Shown piece after piece: positions 25,035 through 34,908 of a stretch of DNA of 64,000 nt. The position numbers and the translations under genes are program-made. How positions within the stretch are numbered: position 1 is the stretch's first letter; every line of letters begins with the position of its first letter. Location of the stretch: assembly GCF_900109755.1 (NCBI RefSeq), contig NZ_FOAR01000012.1, positions 100,232-164,231 of the forward strand, in the 5' to 3' direction. The notes beneath the pieces were generated by a model. It ran no database searches. It was not told where the DNA came from and saw only the letters and a list, made by a program, of their open reading frames with translations. Origin of the DNA: Pseudomonas agarici. GTDB taxonomy: Bacteria > Pseudomonadota > Gammaproteobacteria > Pseudomonadales > Pseudomonadaceae.

Positions 25035-26306
25035 TCACGCCCGGTGAGTGATCCGCCCATCCATCAAGGTATAACGCACCGTTCCCGGCAACGTATGGCC
25101 GATGAACGGGCAGTTCTCGCCACGGGACAACCAATGCTCGCCAGCCACGGTGCAGGCGCCTGGATCGAACAGCACCAGGTCCGCCGCTACCCCCACCGCC
25201 AGCTTGCCCGCCGGCAGACGCAGGGCATCGGCCGGGCCGGCGCTCAGGCGCGCGAGCAGGGTCGGTAGGTCCAGCAGGCCATCCTCTACCAGGGTCAACG
25301 CCAGCGGCAGTAGCAGCTCGACGCTGCTGATACCCGGCTCGGTCGCGCCGAAAGGGGCCAGCTTGGCGTCCCGTTCATGCGGCTGGTGATGGCTGGAAAT
25401 CGCCTGTATCACCCCGGATTTCAGCGCTGCACGCAGGCCGTCGCGGTCGGCGCGGGTGCGCAGCGGCGGCTGCACGTGATAGAGGCTGGAGAAATCGATC
25501 AATGCTTCGTCGGTCAGGATCAACTGGTACAGCGCCACGTCGGCGGTAACCCGCAGACCCCGCGCCTGCGCCTGCGCGATCAGCGCCACGCCACGGGCGC
25601 TGGTCAGTTGGCTGAAATGTGCGCGTACACCGGTTTGCTCCACCAACAGCAGGTCGCGGGCCAGGGCCACCGTTTCGGCGGTTTCCGGGATGCCCGGCAA
25701 ACCGAGGAAGCTGGCGGTCGCGCCTTCGTGGGCCAGGCCGCCTTCGGCCAGGTCATGGTCCTGGGAATGGAACACCACCGTCAGGTCGAAGGTCGCCGCA
25801 TAATCCAACGCCCTGCACAAGGTGCGACTGTTGCGAAAACTGTCCAGGCCGTTACTGAAAGCCACGCAACCGGCATCACGCAGCGCAACCAGTTCCGCCA
25901 GTTGTTCGCCGTCCAGGCCCTTGCTCAGTGCACCGATGGGGAACACCTTGGTATTACCGGCCTCGCGGGCACGGTCGAGGATCAGTTCGGCCACGGCCGA
26001 AGTGTCCAACACCGGTTTGGTGCGTGGTGGACAACACAGGCTGGTGACACCGCCAGCGGCGGCGGCACGGGTTTCGCTGGCGATATTGCCTTTGCGGCTG
26101 TAACCGGGTTCGCGCAGGGCCACGTTGAGGTCGACCAGCCCAGGGGCGGCAACCAGGCCCTTGGCGTCGATGGTTTCACTGGCCGCGAAACCCACCGGGG
26201 CGGCGCCGATGGCAATGATCTTACCGGCCTCCAGGTGCAGATCGGTCACTTGATCCAGGCCGCTGCTTGGATCGATGACGCGGGCGCTGAGAATGCTGAG
26301 CTTCAC
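25035..26306 (-). CDS. pyrC': Dihydroorotase-like protein PyrC' (inactive)
   Basis: The 423-residue protein has the amidohydrolase fold ([28 protein letters not shown] at the start, [16 protein letters not shown] later) but has lost the metal site. The usual DxHxHLREPG is here [10 protein letters not shown], so both zinc His are replaced by Asn and Ala; MPNTNPV reads CPPRTKPV. In Pseudomonas this pseudo-dihydroorotase is known as a structural partner required for aspartate transcarbamoylase assembly, forming a dodecamer with PyrB. Its start overlaps the pyrB stop by 4 bp. An active dihydroorotase must be encoded elsewhere. The protein's length is normal for the class. Confidence 0.93.
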   Translation of the reverse strand: MKLSILSARVIDPSSGLDQVTDLHLEAGKIIAIGAAPVGFAASETIDAKGLVAAPGLVDLNVALREPGYSRKGNIASETRAAAAGGVTSLCCPPRTKPVLDTSAVAELILDRAREAGNTKVFPIGALSKGLDGEQLAELVALRDAGCVAFSNGLDSFRNSRTLCRALDYAATFDLTVVFHSQDHDLAEGGLAHEGATASFLGLPGIPETAETVALARDLLLVEQTGVRAHFSQLTSARGVALIAQAQARGLRVTADVALYQLILTDEALIDFSSLYHVQPPLRTRADRDGLRAALKSGVIQAISSHHQPHERDAKLAPFGATEPGISSVELLLPLALTLVEDGLLDLPTLLARLSAGPADALRLPAGKLAVGVAADLVLFDPGACTVAGEHWLSRGENCPFIGHTLPGTVRYTLMDGRITHRA

Positions 26307-27307
26307 TGGGCGTTCTCCTGCTCGAATTGGCGCTGGGCGGTCTGCCCGCTCATGGCCATGGACAGCACGGCCATGCGCACGGCGATACCATAGGTGACTT
26401 GATTGAGGATGACCGAGCGCGGACCGTCGGCCACCGCCGACTCGATCTCCACGCCGCGGTTGATTGGACCTGGGTGCATCACGATGGTATCCGGCCTGGC
26501 GCCGGCCAGGCGTGCGGTGGTCAGGCCGAACAAGCGGTAGAACTCACCTTCGCTGGGCAGCAGGCCGCCGGTCATGCGTTCACGCTGTAGGCGCAGCATG
26601 ATCACCACGTCGACATCCTTCAGACCCTCGGCCATGTCGGTGTAAACCTTCACGCCGAATTGCTCGATTCCGATGGGCAGCAGGGTTTTTGGCGCGATCA
26701 CGCGGATATCCGGGCAGCCCAGGGTCTTCAGCGCCAGCATGTTCGAGCGGGCGACCCGCGAGTGCAGGATGTCGCCGACAATGGCCACGGAGAGGTTTTC
26801 GAAGCCACCCTTGTGGCGACGGATGGTCAACATGTCGAGCATGCCCTGGGTCGGGTGTGCGTGCCGGCCATCGCCGCCGTTGATGATCGCCACCCGTGGG
26901 CAGACGTGCTCGGCGATGAAGTGCGCGGCGCCGGAATCGCCGTGGCGCACCACGAACATGTCGGCGGCCATGGCCTCGAGGTTGCGCAGGGTGTCGAGGA
27001 GGGTTTCACCCTTGCTTGCGGACGAGGTCGACACGTTCAGGCTGATCACGTCCGCCGACAGCCGTTGGGCCGCCAGTTCGAAGGTGGTCCGGGTGCGAGT
27101 GGAATTCTCGAAGAACACGTTGCACACGGTCTTGCCGCGTAGCAGCGGGACCTTCTTCACCGCCCGAGCGCCGACCTCAAGGAAGGAGTCGGCGGTATCG
27201 AGGATCTCGGTGAGCAACTCGCGAGGTAAACCGTCAAGTGACAGGAAGTGGCGCAACTGGCCCTGATCATTGAGCTGCAGGGGGCGCTTGGCGTCTGGAG
27301 GCGTCAT
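26303..27307 (-). CDS. pyrB: Aspartate carbamoyltransferase catalytic chain PyrB
   Basis: PyrB condenses carbamoyl phosphate with aspartate, the first committed pyrimidine step. The 334-residue protein has an N-terminal extension compared with E. coli ([27 protein letters not shown]), characteristic of pseudomonads, where the regulatory nucleotide site is said to lie. The carbamoyl-phosphate loop [19 protein letters not shown] is intact, as are [16 protein letters not shown] and [12 protein letters not shown]. No pyrI is present, as expected for this ATCase class. It sits between pyrR (upstream) and pyrC' (4-bp overlap). Confidence 0.96.
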   Translation of the reverse strand: MTPPDAKRPLQLNDQGQLRHFLSLDGLPRELLTEILDTADSFLEVGARAVKKVPLLRGKTVCNVFFENSTRTRTTFELAAQRLSADVISLNVSTSSASKGETLLDTLRNLEAMAADMFVVRHGDSGAAHFIAEHVCPRVAIINGGDGRHAHPTQGMLDMLTIRRHKGGFENLSVAIVGDILHSRVARSNMLALKTLGCPDIRVIAPKTLLPIGIEQFGVKVYTDMAEGLKDVDVVIMLRLQRERMTGGLLPSEGEFYRLFGLTTARLAGARPDTIVMHPGPINRGVEIESAVADGPRSVILNQVTYGIAVRMAVLSMAMSGQTAQRQFEQENAQ

Positions 27308-27330
27308 CGCTAGGGACTCTTTTTAAGTGC

Positions 27331-27837
27331 TTAAAGGGCCAGGTCTTGAAGTTCAAGTTGGAACGGTGCAGGGCCGGACAACTTTACCCGTTCCGTGGGC
27401 GCCAGTGACAGGGTCGCGCCCACTACATTCGGTCGGATCGGCAATTCGGCGGCGTCCAGGTCCAGTAGACAGACAAGGGTCACGCTGGCCGGGCGACCAT
27501 AGTCGAACAGTTCGTTGAGGGCGGCGCGAATGGTCCTTCCACTCATCAGCACATCGTCGATCAGCACCAGGTGCTGACCTTCGATCTCAAACGGCAGCTC
27601 GGAGGGGCGCACCTGTGGGTGCAGGCCGTTCTGACTGAAGTCATCGCGGTAGAAGGAGACATCCAGGATGCCTAGCGCCGAATCGCTGTCCAGCGCCTTG
27701 AGCAACGCCTGGGCGACCCACACACCGCCGGTACGGATGCCGATATAATGTGGGGTATCGATGGCGCGTTGTTCAAGGTGGGCCTTGAGACGGATGGCCA
27801 TCTGGTCGATCAGTTCGGTGGGATTGGGCAGGCTCAT
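27331..27837 (-). CDS. pyrR: PyrR bifunctional regulator/uracil phosphoribosyltransferase
   Basis: The 168-residue protein is a PRPP-binding phosphoribosyltransferase of the PyrR type: [15 protein letters not shown] near residue 40 and [36 protein letters not shown] as the PRPP loop. In Gram-positives PyrR attenuates pyr mRNA by binding UMP; in pseudomonads a regulatory role in pyrBC' expression has been proposed, but an RNA target is not clear from this sequence. I choose ATG 27837 ([13 protein letters not shown]) over 27867. It is directly upstream of pyrB (23 bp) and 68 bp after ruvX. Confidence 0.92.
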   Translation of the reverse strand: MSLPNPTELIDQMAIRLKAHLEQRAIDTPHYIGIRTGGVWVAQALLKALDSDSALGILDVSFYRDDFSQNGLHPQVRPSELPFEIEGQHLVLIDDVLMSGRTIRAALNELFDYGRPASVTLVCLLDLDAAELPIRPNVVGATLSLAPTERVKLSGPAPFQLELQDLAL

Positions 27838-27905
27838 GGTGGCTCCTTCAAGGCCCTCGCCCGGCAAGCGCGGCGGGGGCTGAAACGGTGGGGCGTCAAA
27901 CGCCT

Positions 27906-28343
27906 TCAGAGTTGGGGTGCAGGGTTTTCTTCGATCCAGCTTTGCAGTAACAGCTTGGCGGCGATAGCGTCCACCGGGTTATCGCGATAGGTGCCTTTCT
28001 GCCCGCCCTTGGCCAGGCGCTCACCCTTGGCCTCGAAAGTGGTCAAGCGTTCATCCTGGGTGAAAAAAGGCACGTTGTAGCGACCGTTGAGCCGGCGGGC
28101 GAATTTTTCCGCACGAGCGCACATCTCACTGGGTGTGCCGTCCATGTTCAAGGGCAGGCCGACCACCACGGCATCGGGTTGCCACTCCTTGATAAGGGCT
28201 TCGACCTGACTCCAATCGGGAATGCCGTTCTGCGCCTTGAGGGTACACAGCTCGCGGGCTTGGCCGGTGATCATCTGGCCGACGGCGACGCCGATCTGCC
28301 GGGTCCCGTAATCGAAGCCCAGCAATAGGCGGATAGTGGTCAT
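27906..28343 (-). CDS. ruvX: Putative Holliday junction resolvase RuvX (YqgF)
   Basis: The 145-residue RNase H-fold protein starts [18 protein letters not shown] with the first catalytic Asp, has [28 protein letters not shown], the second acidic residue in [13 protein letters not shown], and [15 protein letters not shown] at the end with the third. The family is required for pre-16S rRNA 5'-end processing in E. coli and was earlier suggested as a Holliday junction resolvase. Its ATG shares one base with the stop of algH/yqgE, the standard yqgE-yqgF pair. Confidence 0.94.
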   Translation of the reverse strand: MTTIRLLLGFDYGTRQIGVAVGQMITGQARELCTLKAQNGIPDWSQVEALIKEWQPDAVVVGLPLNMDGTPSEMCARAEKFARRLNGRYNVPFFTQDERLTTFEAKGERLAKGGQKGTYRDNPVDAIAAKLLLQSWIEENPAPQL

Positions 28344-28912
28344 CAGGCGTGGCCCGCCTGACTGGTGAGCAGACTGAGGTTGACGCCCAACTGGGCGGCG
28401 GCGGCGGCCAGGCGGGCATCGCTGTCGGTTTCGAAAAGGATATCGGGGGAGAACGGGCAGGTCAGCCAGGCGTTATCGGTCAGTTCGGCTTCCAGTTGCC
28501 CAGCTTCCCAGCCGGCATAGCCAAGGGCGATCAGGCTGCGTGGCGGGCCGATACCGTCGGCGATGGCGAACAGCACATCCTGGGATGTCGACAGCGCCAG
28601 GCCTTCGAGTTCGACGGTGGCCTGATAGGTCTTGCCGATTGGGTGCAGGACAAAACCGCGATCGGTCTGCACCGGACCGCCGGAGTAGATCGGCACATGC
28701 TGGCAGAGTCCTGGCGGATCGATATCCGGGCGCAACTGTTCGAGAATATCGGCCAGGTTCAGGGACTGTGGACGGTTGATAACCAAGCCCATGGCACCGT
28801 TCGCGGTGTGCTCGACGATATAGGTCAAGGTCTGCGCGAAATTCGGGTCGGCCATATGCGGCATGGCGATCAGGAAGTGATGCTTGAGGTAAGTCGGGGT
28901 GAGATTTTTCAT
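28343..28912 (-). CDS. algH: YqgE/AlgH family protein (UPF0301)
   Basis: The 189-residue protein has the UPF0301 signature: YLKHHFLIAMPHMADPNFAQTLTYIVEHTANGAMGLVINRP near the N terminus, then GGPVQTDRGFVLHP and the C-terminal FALGYAGWEAGQLEAELTDNAWLTCP-like block (here IALGYAGWEAGQLE). In P. aeruginosa the gene was named algH for its influence on alginate; biochemical function is unknown. The start is ATG 28912, matching the family form MKNLTPTYLKHH. It is coupled to ruvX and lies 330 bp after tonB. Confidence 0.93.
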   Translation of the reverse strand: MKNLTPTYLKHHFLIAMPHMADPNFAQTLTYIVEHTANGAMGLVINRPQSLNLADILEQLRPDIDPPGLCQHVPIYSGGPVQTDRGFVLHPIGKTYQATVELEGLALSTSQDVLFAIADGIGPPRSLIALGYAGWEAGQLEAELTDNAWLTCPFSPDILFETDSDARLAAAAAQLGVNLSLLTSQAGHA

Positions 28913-28932
28913 GAACTCTAGTGTGGCGTTGG

Positions 28933-28956
28933 GCGGGCGAGCTGACAAGCCCGCTC
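28933..28956. repeat. REP-like palindrome in the algH leader
   Basis: GCGGGC and GCCCGC pair around GAGCTGACAA about 20 bases upstream of the algH start. The remainder of the 330-bp tonB-algH gap (28957-29242) is AT-richer and has a hairpin near 29042-29072 (CACCC/GGGTG extended by TTTTC/GAAAA). No convincing gene is seen there; it should hold the algH-ruvX-pyr promoter. Confidence 0.35.
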
Positions 28957-29242
28957 ACCACCGGGGCAGTGGGGACCTTGGACATAATAAAAAGAAAAGA
29001 ACAGCCAAAGTGAAAAATACCGAAACAGAATGTGGTGGTTTAATTTTCCCGGACACCCCGATGGGTGGAAAATGCACCTATCGCGGCGTTTTTCATGACC
29101 GACAAGCTCAGGATGATTACCGATTGTGGCGAGGGCATTTAGGTTGCTCAAACGCTCGCCAAGTGGGGTTCGCTCTAATAACCACGGATGTCGGTGATTC
29201 AACATTCCGTACCCCGGCACGCGGACAAACAGTACTGATGCA

Positions 29243-30136
29243 TCAATTGCTGGACAGCTTGTCGCCTCGGGCAAAACGCCAGGTGCGGATGATTTCCAGG
29301 CGGTCGATGTCCGCTAGATCGCCGGTAAAGGGCGCGAAGGGCGCCGCCAGCCTCACGATGCGCTGGGCCGCCTGGTCCAGCAGGGGTTGCCCGGACGACT
29401 CCAGCACCAGCACCTCATACAGCGAACCGTCATGGTTGATCGAGACCATCAGCCGCAGGTTGCCGTAGATCTGCTGACGCCGCGCTTCTTCGGGGTAGTT
29501 GAGGTTGCCGATCCGCTCGACCTTCTTGCGCCATTCGTCCTTGTACCAGGCTCCCTTGTCGCGCATGGTAGAAGCCGCGCTCAGGCGATGGATACGCGGA
29601 CGCTTGGCGTACAACTGCTGTTCCTGGGCCAGTTCGGCTTCCAGGCTGGCGATATCGTCGGACAGTTGTGAGCTGTCGAACGTTGGCGTCTGGGCCTTGG
29701 GCGCGGCTTGCACCTTGGCTTCTTCGCGGGTGACGGTTTTTTTCGGCTTCGGCGTGACGGTGGCGACAGCCGCCTTGGGGGTGGCTTTCTCGACTTGCTG
29801 CTTGACCGGCGGCGGAGTTACCTGGTTGACGGTGTTGTCCTGGAACGGCGCGACCGAGGTGGTAGTGGGGATTGCCTTCTTGTCCAGGGTGCCGCTGCCT
29901 TGCTGGTTCTCCTGGGCGATAAAGTCGGCCTTTTTGGGCTGGGTCTCGCTCTTGAACGTGGCCAGGGTGATTTCCAGGGTCCGGCTGATCTGTTTGGGCT
30001 CGACGAAGCTGAAGCCGATGCCGAGAATCAGCGCGAGGTGGATCAAGGCCGCGATAAACAAGGTAAAACCCAGCCGATCGGCTGGACGCACGCCGGTGCG
30101 GGAGAGTTCGGAGGGCAGATCGGCGGGGAGTGTCAT
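29243..30136 (-). CDS. tonB: TonB family energy transducer
   Basis: TonB couples the proton-motive force at the inner membrane to outer-membrane receptors or, for some paralogues, to other functions. The 297-residue protein has one N-terminal transmembrane helix (FTLFIAALIHLALILGIGFSF) with the His of the SHLS-type signal, a periplasmic middle rich in Lys, Pro, Thr and Val (residues 60-150), and a C-terminal TonB domain (RIGNLNYPEEARRQQIYGNLRLMVSINHDGSLYEVLVLESSGQPLLDQAAQRIVRLAAPF). No exbBD is adjacent. Its position after gshB corresponds to the tonB paralogue (tonB3) linked to pilus function in P. aeruginosa; that role is an inference here. Confidence 0.88.
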   Translation of the reverse strand: MTLPADLPSELSRTGVRPADRLGFTLFIAALIHLALILGIGFSFVEPKQISRTLEITLATFKSETQPKKADFIAQENQQGSGTLDKKAIPTTTSVAPFQDNTVNQVTPPPVKQQVEKATPKAAVATVTPKPKKTVTREEAKVQAAPKAQTPTFDSSQLSDDIASLEAELAQEQQLYAKRPRIHRLSAASTMRDKGAWYKDEWRKKVERIGNLNYPEEARRQQIYGNLRLMVSINHDGSLYEVLVLESSGQPLLDQAAQRIVRLAAPFAPFTGDLADIDRLEIIRTWRFARGDKLSSN

Positions 30137-30213
30137 GACCAGAAAACCAACATCACGCGTATCAGGGCCGATGCATGATAACGCAATGTTGGTTTCATCT
30201 CGGCGGTTCTATA

Positions 30214-31170
30214 TCAACGGCTTTTGAGCTTCTGCTCGATGGCATCCATCAGCAGGCCGCCGATGTTGGTGCCGAAGGCATTGTCGATTTCGCGAATACA
30301 GGTGGGGCTGGTGACGTTGATTTCCGTCAGGTGCTCGCCGATCACGTCGAGGCCGACGAATAGCAGGCCTTTTTCGCGCAAGGTCGGGCCGACCTGGGCG
30401 GCGATCCAGCGGTCGCGGTCGGTCAACGGGCGGGCTTCGCCACGACCGCCAGCGGCCAGGTTGCCGCGGGTTTCGCCGGCAGCCGGGATCCGTGCCAGGC
30501 AATACGGCACCGGTTCGCCATCGATCATCAGGATGCGCTTGTCACCGTCCTTGATCCCTGGCAAGTAGGCCTGGGCCATGATCTGTTGAGTGCCGAGGAC
30601 GGTCAGGGTCTCGAGGATCACCGACAGGTTCGGGTCGCCAACCCTGTGGCGGAAGATCGAGGTGCCGCCCATGCCGTCCAGCGGCTTGAGGATCACGTCG
30701 CCGTGCTGGGCGGCAAACTCGCGCAGGACATCCGCCCGACGGCTGACCAGGGTCGGCGGCGTGCAGTGCGGGAACTGGGTGGCGAACAGTTTTTCGTTGC
30801 AGTCGCGCAAGCTTTGGGGCTTGTTCACCACCAGTACACCGGCGCGCTCGGCCTGTTCCAGCAGATAGGTGGAGTAGACGAATTCCATGTCGAACGGCGG
30901 ATCCTTGCGCATCAGGATCACGTCCAGCTCGCCCAGGGCTGCGTCGGTCTCGGCTTCCAGCTCAAACCAGTGCTCGGGGTTGGTAAACACCTTCAAGGGT
31001 TTCATCCGCGCCCGGGCCACGCCGCCGGCATCCTGATAAAGGTCTTGCTGTTCCATGTAGAACAATGTCCAGCCGCGCTCCTGGGCAGCCAGTAACATGG
31101 CCAGCGAGCTGTCCTTCTTATAGGAAATGCTGGCGATGGGGTCCATGACAATCCCGAGACGAACGCTCAT
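30214..31170 (-). CDS. gshB: Glutathione synthetase GshB
   Basis: GshB joins gamma-glutamylcysteine and glycine with ATP. The 318-residue ATP-grasp protein starts VRLGIVMDPIASISYKKDSSLAMLLAAQERGW, has LRKDPPFDMEFVYSTYLL (MRKDPPFD), NKPQSLRDCNEKLF, DGMGGTSIFR for ATP binding, GDKRILMIDGEPV and the C-terminal GLDVIGEHLTEINVTSPTCIREID. Length is typical. It is divergent from pilG over 251 bp that should contain both promoters, and is followed by tonB after 77 bp. Confidence 0.96.
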   Translation of the reverse strand: MSVRLGIVMDPIASISYKKDSSLAMLLAAQERGWTLFYMEQQDLYQDAGGVARARMKPLKVFTNPEHWFELEAETDAALGELDVILMRKDPPFDMEFVYSTYLLEQAERAGVLVVNKPQSLRDCNEKLFATQFPHCTPPTLVSRRADVLREFAAQHGDVILKPLDGMGGTSIFRHRVGDPNLSVILETLTVLGTQQIMAQAYLPGIKDGDKRILMIDGEPVPYCLARIPAAGETRGNLAAGGRGEARPLTDRDRWIAAQVGPTLREKGLLFVGLDVIGEHLTEINVTSPTCIREIDNAFGTNIGGLLMDAIEQKLKSR

Positions 31171-31421
31171 GGGCTATATCCTCTGTTGGCCGCGACGGCC
31201 GCAATGGCTTGAAAAAGGGCTGTCAGAGTGGCGCTCCGGCTGTTTGCGGTCAAGGAAAAACCGCCTGTGGCTCTGGCTCCGAGGCCGCTCATGGATTGCG
31301 GGGGGAGACTGTGCTAAAAAGGTGCGCATCCTGTACGAAGTCCCTCCACATCCAGGGTGTCGCGCCCGAAAAAAGCGGGAGCCTGTAGAAAACCAGTCGC
31401 TGTGGCGAGGGTAGAACAGAT

Positions 31422-31829
31422 ATGGAACAGCACTCCAGCGCTTTGAAAGTTATGATCATCGATGACTCCAAGACGATTCGTCGCACCGCCGAAACGCTGC
31501 TCAAGCATGTCGGTTGTGAAGTCATCACGGCCGTCGACGGTTTCGAGGCGTTGGCCAAGATTGCCGATCATCATCCGGATATTATCTTTGTCGACATCAT
31601 GATGCCGCGTCTGGATGGTTATCAGACCTGTGCCCTGATCAAGAACAACAATGCGTTCAAATCGACCCCGGTGATCATGCTGTCCTCCAAGGACGGTTTG
31701 TTCGACAAGGCCAAGGGGCGCATCGTCGGCTCGGATCGGTTTTTGACCAAGCCGTTTAGCAAAGAGGAGTTGCTGGAGGCAATCAAGGCCCATGTACCGG
31801 GGTTCGGGGCAGTGGAACAAGTACGTTGA
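31422..31829 (+). CDS. pilG: Twitching motility response regulator PilG
   Basis: This single-domain CheY-like receiver of 135 residues has the acidic pair DD at 14-15, phospho-acceptor Asp 58 in FVDIMMPRLDG, the Thr/Ser switch in IMLSSKDGLFDKAKGRIVGS and Lys in FLTKPFSKEEL. In P. aeruginosa PilG is the output of ChpA toward pilus extension and cAMP. It is the first gene of pilGHIJ-chpA-chpC and is divergent from gshB. The 31171-31421 leader holds no further gene. The closest -10-like block is TGTGCTAAAA near 31308, unproven. Confidence 0.94.
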   Translation: MEQHSSALKVMIIDDSKTIRRTAETLLKHVGCEVITAVDGFEALAKIADHHPDIIFVDIMMPRLDGYQTCALIKNNNAFKSTPVIMLSSKDGLFDKAKGRIVGSDRFLTKPFSKEELLEAIKAHVPGFGAVEQVR

Positions 31830-31875
31830 CGGGTGGCCGGTGGGTCGTCCGTTTTATAAGAATAGAGGGAACACC

Positions 31876-32241
31876 ATGGCACGCATCCTGATCGTCGATG
31901 ATTCGCCGACTGAAATGTACAAACTGACCGGCATGCTGGAAAAACACGGCCATGAAGTCCTCAAAGCCGAGAATGGCGCCGACGGCGTGGCCCTGGCCCG
32001 CCAGGAAAAGCCCGACGCGGTCCTGATGGACATCGTCATGCCTGGCCTTAACGGCTTCCAGGCGACCCGCCAGTTGACCAAGGATCCGCAAACTACGGCG
32101 ATCCCGGTGATCATCATCACCACCAAGGATCAGGAAACCGACAAGGTCTGGGGCACGCGCCAGGGCGCCAGGGACTACCTGACCAAGCCGGTCGAGGAAG
32201 AGACCCTGCTCCAGACGCTGAACAACGTCTTGGCCGGTTGA
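31876..32241 (+). CDS. pilH: Twitching motility response regulator PilH
   Basis: This is a second stand-alone receiver, 121 residues: DD at residues 8-9, Asp 52 in LMDIVMPGLNGFQATRQL, Thr in IIITTKDQETDKVWGTRQGARDYLTKPV with the conserved Lys. In the Pil-Chp model PilH opposes PilG, acting as a phosphate sink or promoting retraction. ATG 31876 has AGAGGGA about ten bases upstream (AGAGGGAACACC). It follows pilG by 46 bp and precedes pilI by 12 bp. Confidence 0.94.
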   Translation: MARILIVDDSPTEMYKLTGMLEKHGHEVLKAENGADGVALARQEKPDAVLMDIVMPGLNGFQATRQLTKDPQTTAIPVIIITTKDQETDKVWGTRQGARDYLTKPVEEETLLQTLNNVLAG

Positions 32242-32253
32242 CGGCCGACGCCC

Positions 32254-32793
32254 ATGGCTGATTCGCAGACCGCCTTCCAGTTGCTGCTGGAAATCGACCA
32301 GCGCTGCCGGCTGCTGGCGGCGGGCTTGCCGTCCCAGGAAAACCGCCCGGATACTTGGAGCGGCATCGGTTTTCGGCTTGGCGAGCAGTGGTACGTGGCA
32401 CCGATGGGCGAAGTGGCCGAGGTTCTCCATGAACCTCGCTACACCCTGTTGCCAGGGGTGAAGCCCTGGGTCAGAGGCATTGCCAACCTGCGCGGGCGAT
32501 TGTTGCCGATCATGGACCTGTGCGGTTTCTTCGGCCATGAGTCGTCGGTGTTGCGCAAACAGCGACGGGTGCTGGTGGTGGAATACAAGGAGGTGTTCGC
32601 CGGCCTGCTGGTGGATGAGTTGGCGGGCATGCAGCACTTTCCCCAGGGCAGCTTGCAGATGCATTCAGCCGAGAGCCCGGAGCGGATGGTGGCACCGTTT
32701 GTACAGGGCTGTTTCGAACGAGAGCGCAATTGGTGGATCTTCAGCCCGTTTGTCCTGGCACAGGCGCCGGGCTTTCTCGATGTGGCGGCCTGA
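32254..32793 (+). CDS. pilI: CheW-like adaptor PilI
   Basis: PilI links the chemoreceptor PilJ to the kinase ChpA. The 179-residue CheW domain covers about residues 30-165: GIGFRLGEQWYVAPMGEVAEVL, LLPGVKPWVRGIANLRGRLLPIMDLCGFFG (the receptor/kinase contact core), VLVVEYKEVFAGLLVDELAG and a C-terminal FVQGCFERERNWWIFSPF. Nothing is missing compared with the family. Pil-Chp gene order is kept: pilH 12 bp upstream, pilJ 50 bp downstream. Confidence 0.93.
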   Translation: MADSQTAFQLLLEIDQRCRLLAAGLPSQENRPDTWSGIGFRLGEQWYVAPMGEVAEVLHEPRYTLLPGVKPWVRGIANLRGRLLPIMDLCGFFGHESSVLRKQRRVLVVEYKEVFAGLLVDELAGMQHFPQGSLQMHSAESPERMVAPFVQGCFERERNWWIFSPFVLAQAPGFLDVAA

Positions 32794-32843
32794 CGCCATG
32801 GACGTCCGTTCAGTCTCGACGGTACAGGCGGGGAGCCTGATCG

Positions 32844-34901
32844 ATGATTAAAGCCCACACCAGCGAGCCCCGGGGGGCTTCGCGCAGTCGTTCGCAGATC
32901 ATCGCGCTGTTTATCGCGCTAATTGTGTTCATCATGTTGTTGTTTGCCAACTTCGCCTACCTGAACACTCAGTCCAACTACGACAAGCAATACATCAGCC
33001 ACGCCGGCGAACTGCGGGTGTTGTCTCAGCGTATCGCCAAAAACGCCACCGAGGCGGCTTCCGGCAAGGCTGCGGCGTTCAAGTTGCTCGGCGATGCGCG
33101 CAACGACTTCGCCCAGCGCTGGGGCTACCTGAAGAAGGGTGACCCGGCCACCGGCTTGCCCGCGGCACCGTCCGTCGTGCGCAGCGAAATGTGGGCGGTG
33201 CAGCAGGATTGGGAGAGCCTGCTGAAGGACACCGACGCGATCCTCGCCAGTGAACAGACTGTGTTGTCTCTACACCAGGTGGCCGCGACCCTGGCCGAAA
33301 CGGTGCCGCAGTTGCAGGTCGAATACGAAAAGGTCGTGGAAATCCTTCTGCAACGCGGCGCACCGGCGACCCAAATAGTGATGGCCCAGCGCCAATCATT
33401 GCTTGCGGAACGTATTCTCGGTGCGGTGAACACCGTGCTAGCCGGCGGGGAAGCCGCGTCCCAGGCTGCCGATGTCTTCAGGCGTGATGCGGTGCGCTTC
33501 GGTCAGGTGCTCAACGGCATGCTGCGGGGCAATGCGGCGCTGAAGATTTCCCAGGTCGAAGACAAGGACGCCCGCGCCCGTCTCGGGGATATTGCCGAAC
33601 TCTTCGAGTTTGTCTCCGGCTCCGTCGACGAGATTCTTCAGACATCGCCGGAGTTGTTTCAGGTCCGCGAGTCCGCCAGCAATATCTTCAGCCTTTCGCA
33701 AACCCTGCTGGACGAAGCTTCGCAGCTAGCCAATGGTTTCGAAAACCTCGCCAGCGGGCGCTCCCTCGACACCCTCGGCGGTTATGTCCTGGGCCTGCTG
33801 GCGCTGGCCTCGATCATTCTGATCGGCCTGGTGATGGTTCGCGAAACCAACCGGCAACTGCACGAAACCGCCGAAAAAAACGAGCGCAACCAGCATGCGA
33901 TCATGCGCCTGCTGGATGAAATAGAGGACCTGGCCGCTGGCGACCTGACCGTGACTGCCTCGGTGACCGAAGACTTCACCGGGACCATCGCCGATTCGAT
34001 CAACTATTCGGTGGACCAGTTGCGCGACCTGGTCGCGACCATCAACCTCACCGCAGGCCAGGTGGCCGCCGCCGTGCAGGAGACTCAGGCCACCGCGATG
34101 CAATTGGCCGAAGCCTCCGAGCATCAGGCCCAACAGATCAGTGAGGCGTCCGCCGCCATCAGCGACATGGCCAAATCCATCGATCAGGTGTCGGCCAACG
34201 CCGCTGAATCCTCGGCGGTGGCCGAGCGTTCGGTGGAAATCGCCAATAAGGGTAACGAAGTGGTGCACAACACCATCCATGGCATGGACAATATTCGCGA
34301 ACAGATCCAGGACACCGCCAAGCGTATCAAGCGCCTCGGCGAGTCTTCCCAGGAAATCGGCGATATTGTCAACCTGATCGACGACATTGCCGAGCAGACC
34401 AATATCCTGGCTCTCAACGCGGCGATCCAAGCGTCCATGGCTGGCGACGCCGGGCGTGGCTTCGCGGTGGTCGCCGATGAAGTCCAGCGCCTGGCCGAGC
34501 GGTCTTCCGCCGCGACCCGGCAGATCGAGACCTTGGTGCGGGCGATCCAGGCCGACACCAACGAAGCGGTCATTTCCATGGAACAAACCACCACCGAAGT
34601 GGTGCGCGGCGCTCGGCTGGCGCAGGATGCCGGGGTGGCTTTGGAAGAAATAGAAGGTGTCTCGAAAACCCTGGCGGCGCTGATCCAGAGCATTTCCAAC
34701 GCGGCGCAGCAACAGACCTCGTCGGCGGGGCAGATTTCGCTGACCATGAACGTGATCCAGCAGATCACCACCCAGACTTCATCCGGCTCAACCGCCACCG
34801 CCGACAGCATTGGTAACCTGACGAAAATGGCCAGCCAACTGCGGCGTTCGGTCTCCGGCTTCACTTTGCCCCAGGCGCAAGATGCGCGTGAAATCCGGTA
34901 G
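32844..34901 (+). CDS. pilJ: Methyl-accepting chemotaxis protein PilJ
   Basis: PilJ is the chemoreceptor of the twitching system. The 685-residue protein has a first membrane helix around residues 17-40 ([22 protein letters not shown]), a periplasmic domain with two PilJ-type four-helix modules ([18 protein letters not shown] and [17 protein letters not shown]), a second helix near 312-332 ([19 protein letters not shown]), a HAMP-like segment, and the signalling domain with the hairpin tip [51 protein letters not shown]. Methylation helices flank the tip. The usual methyltransferase pilK does not follow; chpA starts 7 bp downstream. Confidence 0.95.
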   Translation: MIKAHTSEPRGASRSRSQIIALFIALIVFIMLLFANFAYLNTQSNYDKQYISHAGELRVLSQRIAKNATEAASGKAAAFKLLGDARNDFAQRWGYLKKGDPATGLPAAPSVVRSEMWAVQQDWESLLKDTDAILASEQTVLSLHQVAATLAETVPQLQVEYEKVVEILLQRGAPATQIVMAQRQSLLAERILGAVNTVLAGGEAASQAADVFRRDAVRFGQVLNGMLRGNAALKISQVEDKDARARLGDIAELFEFVSGSVDEILQTSPELFQVRESASNIFSLSQTLLDEASQLANGFENLASGRSLDTLGGYVLGLLALASIILIGLVMVRETNRQLHETAEKNERNQHAIMRLLDEIEDLAAGDLTVTASVTEDFTGTIADSINYSVDQLRDLVATINLTAGQVAAAVQETQATAMQLAEASEHQAQQISEASAAISDMAKSIDQVSANAAESSAVAERSVEIANKGNEVVHNTIHGMDNIREQIQDTAKRIKRLGESSQEIGDIVNLIDDIAEQTNILALNAAIQASMAGDAGRGFAVVADEVQRLAERSSAATRQIETLVRAIQADTNEAVISMEQTTTEVVRGARLAQDAGVALEEIEGVSKTLAALIQSISNAAQQQTSSAGQISLTMNVIQQITTQTSSGSTATADSIGNLTKMASQLRRSVSGFTLPQAQDAREIR

Positions 34902-34908
34902 TGCAAGC

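Noticed and set aside
28918..29274. Minus-strand open frame of 118 codons in the tonB-algH gap
   Set aside because: It overlaps the tonB end, starts without a ribosome site, and its translation has no recognisable domain; the region looks like leader sequence.
28899..29468. Plus-strand open frame of 189 codons across the algH-tonB gap
   Set aside because: It has one Cys-containing stretch that looked like a small domain, but it runs into the antisense of tonB, lacks a ribosome site and shows no family.
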